A stretch of DNA of 64,000 nucleotides, taken from positions 124,001 to 188,000 of the forward strand of contig NZ_FOMT01000001.1 in assembly GCF_900112695.1 (NCBI RefSeq), given 5' to 3'. The stretch's first letter is position 1, and the number at the start of each line of letters is the position of its first letter. The position numbers were made by a program, and so were the translations under genes. Positions 36,001-43,841 of the stretch are shown here, in pieces. The DNA comes from Paenibacillus catalpae (GTDB taxonomy: Bacteria > Bacillota > Bacilli > Paenibacillales > Paenibacillaceae). Under the pieces are notes generated by a model. It searched no databases. It was not told the origin of the DNA and saw only the letters and a list, made by a program, of their open reading frames with translations.

Positions 36001-38336
36001 CCAATAGGCTGCTCCCGGCTGATGTGTCAGTAGCCCCCGGCGGGCAAGTGAGATTTGCTTACGATTTGGACGACGCGACTAAAAAGATATGGATTTCCTC
36101 GTCGAGCGGCGGACATTTTGATGGAGGCGACGATGAAACAGTGGCCTCCGGCGACATGCTCGGGATGACCGCGCCTATGTTGCCCGGTCCATATATTATT
36201 TACGTACTGGCGGCAGATGGCGAAGTACTAAGTCAGTCGCACGCTCGCGTTGTGGTGAGCGATAAGACGCCAGCCGATATTCCTAGAAATGGTCTTGACT
36301 TATGGCTCAAGGCCGATGAAGGCGTGGAAAAAGATAGCAGCGGCAACGTGACTGGATGGACCAATATGGGAAGCGTCCCAGCGAAGCTTATCCCGGCGAA
36401 CGTCCCCGGAAGCGGCGGCGATAATCTTGGAACTCCAACCGGCAATCCTACGCTAAAGAAGGATGTATACGACTATGTAGAATTCGCCGCGAACTCAAGG
36501 CCTCTGAAGGCTGCCGGCTTTAAAGATTATAACGGCAGCACGAAGATGACGATATACACGCTCGTTAGACCAACAACCACAGCCAACAACTCCAGCGATC
36601 AAAATGGCCTTGTTTATTTCGGATTGAACGAGGCTTACCAAACATGGGCAGCAAACGACGGCTGGAGCGGCATTAATCTCGGTGTAGGAACAAACCGAGT
36701 TAATATCCGCTTTGGTAACGCGGATGGCAGCGTATCGGGCGGCGGGCAGCAAATTACTACCACAGCCACTGACGGCCTGGTCAGCGTTCGTGCTCAGCTA
36801 GACGGAACCAATAGAGCCGTTTATGTTGATAACAACGTCATCGGTACCCCTGGAACAAACGCTAAGGCGCTTTCCGGGAACAAATCGGACCTTGGCGTAG
36901 GATACACGATGGCGGCTGCAACTCCTTTCCGCTTCATGGGCAGGGTCGTGCAGATCCTCATCTACGACAGGGTGCTTACAGCTGACGAAATTACGAAAGT
37001 AGAGAACTATTTTAACGAGGTCAAAGCCGGCCGTGGCGGATCCGCGAACCCTATTATCCCAGCGGAGGTCGACAAAGCCCTGCTGACCTCCTTGATAGGT
37101 GCCGTCAATAACCTGGACAATACGCTCTATACCATCGATTCATGGAACACTTTTGCAAGCGCTTTAAGTGAAGCCCAAGCCGCCGCCTCGAATGGTGAGA
37201 TCGGGCAGGAAGCAGCGGACAATTCCTATTACGCGCTGCGTAACGCGTTCAAAGCGCTTCAACTGTCAGAGGAGCTGGAGGTTTCCGGCGAAGCCGGAGC
37301 GACCTCCATAACGACGAAAGACGGCACGCTGCAAATGCTGGCGAGAGTGCCGGTCGTATGGTCGGTAACCGCAGAAGACGGTTTGGAGACAAATGCGGCG
37401 ATCATTAGCGAGACGGGATTGCTGTCGGCCAAAAAGAACGGCGTCGTGAAAGTAACGGCGAAAGCCGTCGGCTCCAGTTTGAGCGGCAGCGCACGGATCA
37501 CGATCAGCGGTCAAGAAGGAGCATTGCTGAGCGGTACGGCTTCCGTCGTATCCGGGGAACCATTCAAATTGAACTTTGGCTTGAACAACTTGACCTCCGA
37601 CGTTTATGCAATCGACCTGACCGTTCGTTACGACCCTGCGAAGGTGGAATACGTGTCGGGCATCTCTCTGGTGGATGGCTTCTCGATCGTGCTTGACCAG
37701 GAAGGCACTTCGGGCGGCGGTGAAGCCAAGATCCGATTCCTTGCCGCAGGCGCAGGCCAGGCCATTTCCAATACTGACAACCTTCTGGAGCTGAGCTTCA
37801 AGGCCAAAACCGTCGATGCGACTGTCGAGCTTAACACCATCACGGTCGAAAATGTTATCATCTCGGACGGCGTCACCGAAACGCCGGTAAGCTCGACCAG
37901 CCATAACGTCACGATCGAGGTTACCGACAAGACGGCTTTGAGAGCGGCCATTGCCACGGCCGACAGCCGCTTGACCGGCGCGATAGAAGGTTCGTTCCTT
38001 GGACAATATGCGCCTGGTTCGAAAGCGCTGCTGCAAACGAAGCTTGGTGCCGCCAACGCCGCGCTGGCCGATCCGACCCTGTCCCAGGCAGGAATTGAAG
38101 AAGCGGTAGCGCAGTTGACAGCAGCGATATCCGAATTCGACGGATCGTTAAAAACGCTGTCCGGATCAAGCGCGTTGACCGTCGGAGATTTGGCGGTCAT
38201 CGGAAGATATTACGGGCAAAGCAACGCGGACGTCAATTGGCCGCTGTACAAGGCGCTCGGCATTACAACGCCGCGTCCGATCGGGGTGCAGGATCTGGCG
38301 GCGGTCGCTTACCGCATTATTGGAAATCCGCAGTAA
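33099..38336 (+). CDS. Secreted beta-helix enzyme with LamG-like, FIVAR, Big2, cohesin and dockerin-like domains (1745 aa)
   Basis: Signal peptide (about 1-30, SVVSA). A right-handed parallel beta-helix follows (about 38-800), starting IYVAANGNDNIGDGTQGKPYKTI, as in GH141/pectate-lyase-like enzymes; GH141 members include alpha-L-fucosidase and xylanase, so a glycosidase is likely but unproven. Then come beta-sandwich domains, a LamG-like domain (about 1065-1311), a FIVAR helical bundle (about 1323-1390), Big2-like (about 1391-1470), a cohesin domain (about 1475-1611, DLTVRYDPAKVEYVSG), a second FIVAR (about 1611-1685) and a C-terminal dockerin-like segment (about 1689-1745). The dockerin keeps both hydrophobic helices (VGDLAVIGRYYG and VQDLAAVAYRIIGN) but its calcium loops lack the usual D-x-N-x-D-G residues. 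No SLH repeats, so surface retention would need a partner; a cohesin/SLH protein is encoded next. Confidence 0.8.
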   Translation: MEVRKRAFVWIMTFVMVFSMLPFSRSVVSADSAPSTTIYVAANGNDNIGDGTQGKPYKTIAKAKEIVRTLPKTGGDIVVQIADGFYPLNETLVFSKEDSGSESSTIRYEAAPGAKPVISAGEMLEKGVWTEAVGLTQTGGLKAYKTTLNRSDKLRAIYVNDKRANMTTSPQIVSAGRTVTGTPTVSFTSADNPWAWQNGSNIRAGIVFDASVGLTTETKNPQNIEAESMGGSTARWARPFVTFASIEQAPAASNKPGGVMLRFQMPYGAISQSLGNNTQYNPGNNQVIRNAFEFFNKRGDFYFDQAESTLYYIPLAGEDINTAEVVIPRLETVLDIRGIPVGDRLNPVEGSDDGRVKNITFNGLTFAHTDYKLFELTGTYTLSDGSGPVTTSSRGYASVQGSIVNKVYFPSSINWHETFYRGYDIPPAVVMINAARNIKVLNGEIGLAGFNGIHIENDVKDIEVTGNYIVDTLASGVVVGHPQHIYENDEPIKHESSVSVSGTPIRNWAGVNKEKFTAGTESVPENIYITNNFLYRTCYGFPGANALASFYTTNMQILHNYIYDTTYGAMSIGWGWDEYDGFGFTAQGTNKTGGPYHGTHETSIARSPIISTTSRNNKINYNRIEEICTVVNDSGAIYSLGRQGDPGNLPDGGTWDTVNNLTNDPVTDKNSNWHPDNWTNFTEMNYNFLNPNPTDKPTTSNNWTNGFHPDEGSTFIKMLGNVVQSKLSHAPGQSRLFEFNNWKRKSDMIAAQGYVDGNNNQNGAPRIINDNYKSEARIWPVKGNEIVLNSGLTNEYTHMIPRSLIADTEFELASNVIMGKGEKLNRRGLLSAQDTVWLAPANSTLFNEGNTMTKAAGDAKSIKVPSAAGEYKLYIQYGDGRETATSKYTVYVDQNAAAINVADGENYEVSAARPLELTLSKDYTYTLSGNPVVSGYKIAIEGSWTLIVSSPTEPNAMTINFTTTVSVANRLLPADVSVAPGGQVRFAYDLDDATKKIWISSSSGGHFDGGDDETVASGDMLGMTAPMLPGPYIIYVLAADGEVLSQSHARVVVSDKTPADIPRNGLDLWLKADEGVEKDSSGNVTGWTNMGSVPAKLIPANVPGSGGDNLGTPTGNPTLKKDVYDYVEFAANSRPLKAAGFKDYNGSTKMTIYTLVRPTTTANNSSDQNGLVYFGLNEAYQTWAANDGWSGINLGVGTNRVNIRFGNADGSVSGGGQQITTTATDGLVSVRAQLDGTNRAVYVDNNVIGTPGTNAKALSGNKSDLGVGYTMAAATPFRFMGRVVQILIYDRVLTADEITKVENYFNEVKAGRGGSANPIIPAEVDKALLTSLIGAVNNLDNTLYTIDSWNTFASALSEAQAAASNGEIGQEAADNSYYALRNAFKALQLSEELEVSGEAGATSITTKDGTLQMLARVPVVWSVTAEDGLETNAAIISETGLLSAKKNGVVKVTAKAVGSSLSGSARITISGQEGALLSGTASVVSGEPFKLNFGLNNLTSDVYAIDLTVRYDPAKVEYVSGISLVDGFSIVLDQEGTSGGGEAKIRFLAAGAGQAISNTDNLLELSFKAKTVDATVELNTITVENVIISDGVTETPVSSTSHNVTIEVTDKTALRAAIATADSRLTGAIEGSFLGQYAPGSKALLQTKLGAANAALADPTLSQAGIEEAVAQLTAAISEFDGSLKTLSGSSALTVGDLAVIGRYYGQSNADVNWPLYKALGITTPRPIGVQDLAAVAYRIIGNPQ

Positions 38337-38376
38337 CCGAATCAGGTCCATCATTTAACGATAGGCAATTTTGTTC

Positions 38377-38405
38377 GGGAGGAGGCGCTTACGCGCCTTC
38401 CTCCC
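38377..38405 (+). other. Intercistronic stem-loop between beta-helix and cohesin/SLH genes
   Basis: GGGAGGAGGCGC (38377-38388) pairs with GCGCC(T)TCCTCCC (38393-38405), with a 4-base loop and one bulged T. No T-tract follows, so read-through into the next gene is possible. Confidence 0.55.
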
Positions 38406-38432
38406 CTATCCATTTGGAAAGGATGTTGGCAA

Positions 38433-40214
38433 ATGATACATACAAAAAGGAAGAGCGCCCTGAGAAAGATCCAACTCATCTGCTTAAGTCTTCTGCTGGC
38501 CGGCTCGATTCTGTTAAGCGGGTTTTCCTTGGCGGCAGATGTGGCTTACGCCGCTCCGTCATACACGCTTTCCGTTTCGAACAATGAGCCGGTCACCGGC
38601 CGTGAAGTAAGAGTCCAGGTGATCGGTCAGGAGCTGTCCGATGTGTACGCGACAGAGCTTCAAGCGACGTTCGACACCGATCATTTGCGATTCAAAAGCG
38701 CATCCAGCGACCGATTCGGTTATGCCGTTGCGCCTGCCGTAAAGGGCAGCCAAATTGTAATGGCGTTTACGAAGGTCGGACCGATATCCGGAGAGTCCGG
38801 GACGGTCGTGCTGGCGGAAATGGTTTTTGAGGCGACGGCATTGGGAAGCGGAACGGTCGAGCTGAAAAAAGTAAAAACCGTGGACAGTGCAATGACCGTC
38901 GTCGATCACGACGCGAACGCAATTGCGAGCTTGAAGGTGGTCGCGGCGCCGAACGATCCGGGCCCGGGCACCGACCCGGGAAGCAATGGCGGCTCCGGAG
39001 GTGATACGCCTATCGTCGTTGACGAAGAAGGCGGCAAAATCGTTATCAAACCGACGCCAAAAGTCGACAGCTCGACGGGCCGGGTCGTATGGACAATCGA
39101 CGAATCGACCTGGTTGAAGGCTATCGCCAAGATGACGGCAGCGGGCGGCGGACTCAAAAAGATTCAATTGGCATTGACCGAGGTGCCCGGCAGCACATCT
39201 CACGCATTGGAACTGCCTGCTGTGGCGTTTAGTGATTCCGCAGATGTCGTGCAGGTCGAGATTTCCACTCCGTTTGGCACGGTAACCGTGCCGAGCAATA
39301 TGTTCCGGGACGGCAAGCCCCCGGCGGGGAATATCGAATTTCGCATCGAGCAAGCCGACATCGCCGGATTGAACGACAAATTGCGCGCGCAAATCGGCGA
39401 TCGTCCCGTTATCGATTTGAGCGTTCACAGCGGCGGACAGGAGATTTCATGGAGCAATCCGAACGGGCCGGCGACGATCAGCATCCCTTATCGCCCGACT
39501 GCGGAGGAAAAGGCAAATCCGGAGCATATTACGATCTGGTCTATTGACGGGCAAGGAAACGCGATTGCGGTACCAAGCGGCCGCTATGATGCGGCGACGG
39601 GTTCCGTGCTGTTCCAGGCCACGCATTTCGGCAAATTTGCCGTCGTATTCGTGCAGAAGACGTTTGATGACCTGAGCAAATTCGCTTGGGCCAAATCGGC
39701 CATTGAAGTGATGGCTTCCAAAGGGATCATCAACGGCGTTTCCGCGACCGAATATCGGCCGGAGGCTTCTGTGAGCCGGGCGGATTTCGCGTTGCTGCTC
39801 GTCAGAACGATGGGCCTGCAGGGAGCGAAGGGCGAGGCGTTTTCCGATGTGCCGGCTGACGCATATTATGCCGAGGCAGTAGCTGTTTTGCGCGGCATGG
39901 GCATCGCCACGGGCACCGGCGACAATGAGTTCCGTCCAAACGATGCCATTTCGAGACAAGATATGATGGTGCTGATCGCCAAAGCGCTCTCGAACGCGAA
40001 CAAAGCCGTACCTGCGCCTGCGGATCCGTTAAGCGGGTTCACAGATGCCGGCAGCGTCGCGGGTTATGCCCGGGACAGCGTTGCCGGACTGATTCATGCG
40101 GGTTTGGTGAACGGGTCGAATCAGAACATCCATCCGAAAGCGTGGACGACGCGGGCGGAAACGGCCGTGTTGATGCATCGCCTGTACAATTATTTTTATA
40201 AGCAAACACTTTAA
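38433..40214 (+). CDS. Cell-surface cohesin protein with SLH anchor
   Basis: 593 residues; GGAAAGGATG-type leader before the ATG. Signal peptide to about residue 40 (DVAYA), then a cohesin domain (about 43-172; YTLSVSNNEPVTGREVRVQV, ATELQATFDTDHLRFKS), a Pro/Gly linker, a central region (about 195-400) similar to domains that precede SLH repeats in Paenibacillus surface proteins (ISIPYRPTAEEKANPEHITIW), and three SLH repeats (about 408-593; VSRADF, ISRQDM, TTRAET). No catalytic domain is visible. The layout is that of an anchoring protein: one cohesin facing outward, SLH repeats held by the wall polymer. It lies 97 bases after a gene ending in a dockerin-like segment and is the natural partner to test. 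Binding is inferred. Confidence 0.82.
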   Translation: MIHTKRKSALRKIQLICLSLLLAGSILLSGFSLAADVAYAAPSYTLSVSNNEPVTGREVRVQVIGQELSDVYATELQATFDTDHLRFKSASSDRFGYAVAPAVKGSQIVMAFTKVGPISGESGTVVLAEMVFEATALGSGTVELKKVKTVDSAMTVVDHDANAIASLKVVAAPNDPGPGTDPGSNGGSGGDTPIVVDEEGGKIVIKPTPKVDSSTGRVVWTIDESTWLKAIAKMTAAGGGLKKIQLALTEVPGSTSHALELPAVAFSDSADVVQVEISTPFGTVTVPSNMFRDGKPPAGNIEFRIEQADIAGLNDKLRAQIGDRPVIDLSVHSGGQEISWSNPNGPATISIPYRPTAEEKANPEHITIWSIDGQGNAIAVPSGRYDAATGSVLFQATHFGKFAVVFVQKTFDDLSKFAWAKSAIEVMASKGIINGVSATEYRPEASVSRADFALLLVRTMGLQGAKGEAFSDVPADAYYAEAVAVLRGMGIATGTGDNEFRPNDAISRQDMMVLIAKALSNANKAVPAPADPLSGFTDAGSVAGYARDSVAGLIHAGLVNGSNQNIHPKAWTTRAETAVLMHRLYNYFYKQTL

Positions 40215-40224
40215 ATGCGAATTA

Positions 40225-40325
40225 CGTGACAACGAGCATGGAGATGTCATTTGCGTGACAATCGAGCATGGAAGAGCTTCGCCCGCGTTGAAGCGGGGCG
40301 TGGCCTCTCCATGCTCGTTTTTTTG
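40225..40325 (+). terminator. Terminator with duplicated left-arm sequence
   Basis: CGAGCATGG (40263-40271) pairs with CCATGCTCG (40309-40317), followed by eight T: a terminator after the cohesin/SLH gene. The same GTGACAA-CGAGCATGGA block occurs 29 bp earlier (from 40225), so the right arm could pair with either copy. Confidence 0.75.
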
Positions 40326-40371
40326 CCTGCTACTGACTTCCGGTAATTTTTATTTTATTTGAACAAGATGA

Positions 40372-42120
40372 TTACAGGTTATTTTGGTTCAGCTTAGGAA
40401 GCCGAATCGAGACACGGGTACCCTGACCGACCTCACTATCAATCTGTATGGATGCATGGCTTCCGAACAAATGCTCCAGCCGCCTCTTCGTGTTATTAAG
40501 GCCGATGTGCCTCAGCCCGGGGCTGCTTTTTTTCTCGTGTGTTTCCCAAATCTCCTCCAGCCTTTCCGGCTCGATGCCGATGCCATCGTCCTCGATCGTG
40601 AGCAGCAGCAGACTATCGGACTCATTAGCGGTAATACGAATTGTTCCGGGCTCGTCCTTTGGACATATGCCGTGGAAAATGGCGTTTTCAAAAAACGGCT
40701 GAATCATTATGCGCGGTACAAGACAATGAAGCGATTCCTCTTCCAGCGCCCACTCCACTTTAAACATATCGGCGTATCGGTATGATTGAATTTCAATGTA
40801 GTCCTTTAACAGCGCGACTTCGTCACGAAGCGGGACAAGCGAATCATCTCCGCCCGTTCTCACAGCGTCCTGAAGCACGCGAATAAAAGCGGCGACCATG
40901 CGGACAATGTCCTCATTCCCTTGCTTTTGGGCCATGTAAATAACGGCATTCAGCGTATTGTAAATAAAATGCGGATTAAGCTGCGACAACAGCAGTTCCA
41001 TTTGGAGCTCTCGCTTATCTTTCTCGTGCTGGATCGATTCCTCGATATGAGTCCTGAGCTGGCTCGTCATCCGGTTAAAGCCATTCCCTAACTTTTCCAT
41101 CTCGTCTCCGGTGCTGATCTGCACGGATGTCTGCAAATTCCCGCTCGATACGGCATTCATGGCATTATACAGCCGCATGATCGGACGAGTAATGCGGAGT
41201 ATGGCCGGAATCATAAGGACAAGGATAAGCGTGGTGCTGACCAACGTGAAAAAGCCGAGCAGGTACAAGACGATCTTGGCCCGGTCGAACAACGATGATT
41301 GCGAGATGAAGGTGGCTAGTCGCCAGCCGGACGTTTCGAATCGGTCGACAAGCAGGTAACCGTTGTTCACGCGAAATGCTCCTTCGTTATTAGCGGCGTC
41401 TTCAAGATCGTGAACGAGATGGGCAAGTTGTTTGTCGCTGGGCTTAGTATATAGCGAATTGCCGGAATCACTAAGCCAGGCTAAATGGGCGAATGGACTG
41501 AAGTCGAGCAGCGACTGAAAATGGCTGTAGTCGAGATTGACGATAAACTTGCCGATCGTCCTTCCGGGCTTCTCGATATCGCGTACCGTCACGACATAGC
41601 TAATGATCGTCGTCTCTGAAGTTGGTTTTTGGTCTGCAAACATAAGATGAGGCTCGGTGAAGCCGTATTCGGTCCCGGACAGGACGAAATTCAAGTACCA
41701 ACTCTCCTTCAAGCGCTCACTGAAATAGTCGTCGTTGCCTGCCGCGTTCCAGAACGCGCGCCCGTCGGGGAGCACAAGCGCATAGCTGGTGACTTCCTTG
41801 CGGAGCCCTTTGTAGCCGTCGACGAACTTGAACGTGCTCTGCAAAGCCTTGAACTGATCAAACGTGTCAAGCTGATCATACGTTTTGTAGAACTCCTGCA
41901 GCTGCTCGGCAATGATAAGCGTAAACGTGAATTTTGAAATGTCATCGGACATATAGTCGAGCTGGCGGACCGTCTGGCTCAGCTTCGCTTTGTCTTCCTG
42001 CATCATTTGGCCGATCAGGATATGATTATAGTAGTAATAGGTAAAGGCTATGGACAGCAGGAAGCTGACGGCGGCGACGATAACGATTCTCCAGAAAATG
42101 ACGGTGCGAAGTCTGGTCAT
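40372..42120 (-). CDS. YesM-type sensor histidine kinase
   Basis: 582 residues. N-terminal membrane helix (TVIFWRIVIVAAVSFLLSIAFTYYY), extracellular sensor region, second helix (IVLYLLGFFTLVSTTLILVLMIPAIL), HAMP (ITRPIMRLYNAMNAV), kinase core with QLNPHFIYNTLN (phospho-His384) and GHKL ATPase motifs (ENAIFHGICPKD, DDGIGI, GLRHIGL). The ATG overlaps the stop of the YesN gene transcribed before it (ATGA). The pair is divergent from the importer at 43842 and probably controls it. Confidence 0.92.
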   Translation of the reverse strand: MTRLRTVIFWRIVIVAAVSFLLSIAFTYYYYNHILIGQMMQEDKAKLSQTVRQLDYMSDDISKFTFTLIIAEQLQEFYKTYDQLDTFDQFKALQSTFKFVDGYKGLRKEVTSYALVLPDGRAFWNAAGNDDYFSERLKESWYLNFVLSGTEYGFTEPHLMFADQKPTSETTIISYVVTVRDIEKPGRTIGKFIVNLDYSHFQSLLDFSPFAHLAWLSDSGNSLYTKPSDKQLAHLVHDLEDAANNEGAFRVNNGYLLVDRFETSGWRLATFISQSSLFDRAKIVLYLLGFFTLVSTTLILVLMIPAILRITRPIMRLYNAMNAVSSGNLQTSVQISTGDEMEKLGNGFNRMTSQLRTHIEESIQHEKDKRELQMELLLSQLNPHFIYNTLNAVIYMAQKQGNEDIVRMVAAFIRVLQDAVRTGGDDSLVPLRDEVALLKDYIEIQSYRYADMFKVEWALEEESLHCLVPRIMIQPFFENAIFHGICPKDEPGTIRITANESDSLLLLTIEDDGIGIEPERLEEIWETHEKKSSPGLRHIGLNNTKRRLEHLFGSHASIQIDSEVGQGTRVSIRLPKLNQNNL

Positions 42121-43673
42121 CGAGCCTGCTCCTTTGCACGGAATTGATGGGGGAGAACGCCGGTCAGACGCTTGAACACCTGGCTGAAATACTGGGGAGA
42201 ACGGTAGCCGACGCGAGCGGAGACCTCCGCCATTTTGGCGTCCTCGCTCATAAGGATCAATTTGGCTTGCTTGATTCGGTATTCGGTCAAGTAATCAAGA
42301 AAAGTCCGGTTCAGCTCTCGCTTGAACAGTTCGTGCAAATATCTAACGCTAATGCCGGTTGCGAAAGCGACATCTTCAACCCCAATCTCGTCCTGAAAGT
42401 GAGCGTGGAGGTAGCGTAACGCCTGCAGCAGCTTCCGCGACAGCCGTTTGAGGGCAGCCGATCTCTGCTCATGCAGCTCGCCGAAAGCACGGAGGAGCCG
42501 ATCGCGTATATCGGCTAGACGGTACAGGGGACCGGCCATTGTAGGATCAAGCGGATCTAATTCAGGCAGTCCCGCTGCCGCAAGTCGTTCGCGGTACAGG
42601 GTGGTCAGCGAACGGACAGCTTCGTACAAACCGTTCAAGTCCCATTCCTTCTGTGAAAGACTGTCGAACCACTCCTTGATAACGCTTTCAAAACTGGCGT
42701 AATCCTCTCGCATCAGGCAGGATGTCGACGCGTCAAGCCACCTGCGACTGCAATCGGTTTTTACGCAAGCGGTACGGTTTGGCAGGGGAAGATCATCAGC
42801 GCAAACAAGAGCGCCACGGCCAGTGAAAACGTTATGTCGCGCGGCGTCTTCCAGTTTGCGTATCATGACTGGTAAATGCGAGATATCGGAATATTCGAAC
42901 GCGAGATAGAGCGAGACGGTATGGCCTAGCCGGACTTCAAGCCCACGTTGCACAGCCGAGGCGAGCGTGTAAAAGGCTTCACGCTGCAGGCAGGCGCTTT
43001 TGTCCAGCTGTTCGAACAATACAACGAGCCGACCTTCTCCATGCGTGAATGCCCCGATCAATTCCCAGCTCGCAGATTTTCCGGCTTGAATAAATTCTTC
43101 CGTCCATCCTGTAGTCCCGCTAGTATCAGGCGCTGCTGTAACGGCTGGGATTGTCGTGAATGGCGCATCTGCTTGCAACAGCAGCGCGCAAATAGGCGGC
43201 CGCGCGATATGTCCGCCGTGCTTGGCGGTCCGACCGCTGGCGAAAAACGCTTCCTTCAGCTGCTCGGAGCGGGAGAGCAAGCGCTGCCGCTCGCTTATCT
43301 CCCATGCGAGCTTTGCATTTGCAAGCTCCTGTATAAGCTTGTTGCGGTCAACCTCGTGCTTGACAAGGTAGCTCGACACGCAGCCAAGCGAAATCGCCTG
43401 ACGGGCGTAATTAAAATCCTCGTAAGCGCTCATCACGATGAATTTGACCCCCCAGCCACGCTCCGCAACCGCGCGGATGAGCTCGAGCCCGTCCATGACC
43501 GGCATGCGGATGTCCACGATCATGATTTGGGGGCGATGCTCTTCACAGAGCCGAAGCGCGCTTCGGCCGTTCGTTGCCGCCGCTGCGATTTCATATCCGT
43601 TCTCTTCCCATGGAATCAGCGTTCTAATATGATCCAGCGCAATGCGCTCGTCATCCACCAATATGATCTTCAT
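42117..43673 (-). CDS. YesN-type response regulator with AraC output domain
   Basis: 518 residues. Receiver domain MKIILVDDERIALDHIR with phospho-acceptor Asp54 in IMIVDIRMPVMDG and a switch Lys at YLVKHEV. C-terminal helix-turn-helix pair VEDVAFATGISVRYLHELFKRELN and MAEVSARVGYRSPQYFSQVFKRLTGVLPHQF. First gene of a two-gene minus operon (YesN then YesM). Direct GTGCAG repeats lie between it and the divergent importer and may be its binding site. Confidence 0.92.
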   Translation of the reverse strand: MKIILVDDERIALDHIRTLIPWEENGYEIAAAATNGRSALRLCEEHRPQIMIVDIRMPVMDGLELIRAVAERGWGVKFIVMSAYEDFNYARQAISLGCVSSYLVKHEVDRNKLIQELANAKLAWEISERQRLLSRSEQLKEAFFASGRTAKHGGHIARPPICALLLQADAPFTTIPAVTAAPDTSGTTGWTEEFIQAGKSASWELIGAFTHGEGRLVVLFEQLDKSACLQREAFYTLASAVQRGLEVRLGHTVSLYLAFEYSDISHLPVMIRKLEDAARHNVFTGRGALVCADDLPLPNRTACVKTDCSRRWLDASTSCLMREDYASFESVIKEWFDSLSQKEWDLNGLYEAVRSLTTLYRERLAAAGLPELDPLDPTMAGPLYRLADIRDRLLRAFGELHEQRSAALKRLSRKLLQALRYLHAHFQDEIGVEDVAFATGISVRYLHELFKRELNRTFLDYLTEYRIKQAKLILMSEDAKMAEVSARVGYRSPQYFSQVFKRLTGVLPHQFRAKEQAR

Positions 43674-43740
43674 CGAGGGCAGCCTCCCGTGTCCATAAGT
43701 GACTCCATTATACTTTACAGATCAAGGGCGGTGAAGCAAA

Positions 43741-43766
43741 GTGCAGAATCCCGACCAAAAGTGCAG
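43741..43766 (+). promoter_or_regulatory. Direct GTGCAG repeats, candidate YesN/AraC binding site
   Basis: (A)AAGTGCAG occurs with GTGCAG at 43741-43746 and 43761-43766, a 20-bp period, about two helical turns, in the divergent promoter region. AraC-family regulators often bind direct repeats of about this spacing. Confidence 0.4.
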
Positions 43767-43774
43767 TTTTGTAA

Positions 43775-43788
43775 TGTTTACGCTTTCA
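43775..43788 (-). promoter_or_regulatory. cre-like (CcpA) site
   Basis: The minus strand reads TGAAAGCGTAAACA, matching 13 of 14 positions of TGWAANCGNTNWCA. It lies 53 bp before the binding-protein gene. Confidence 0.5.
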
Positions 43789-43841
43789 TAGAGAGTTGTA
43801 TATGATGAAATCGTAATCAAAAAGCTAAGGGAGGCTTTCGG

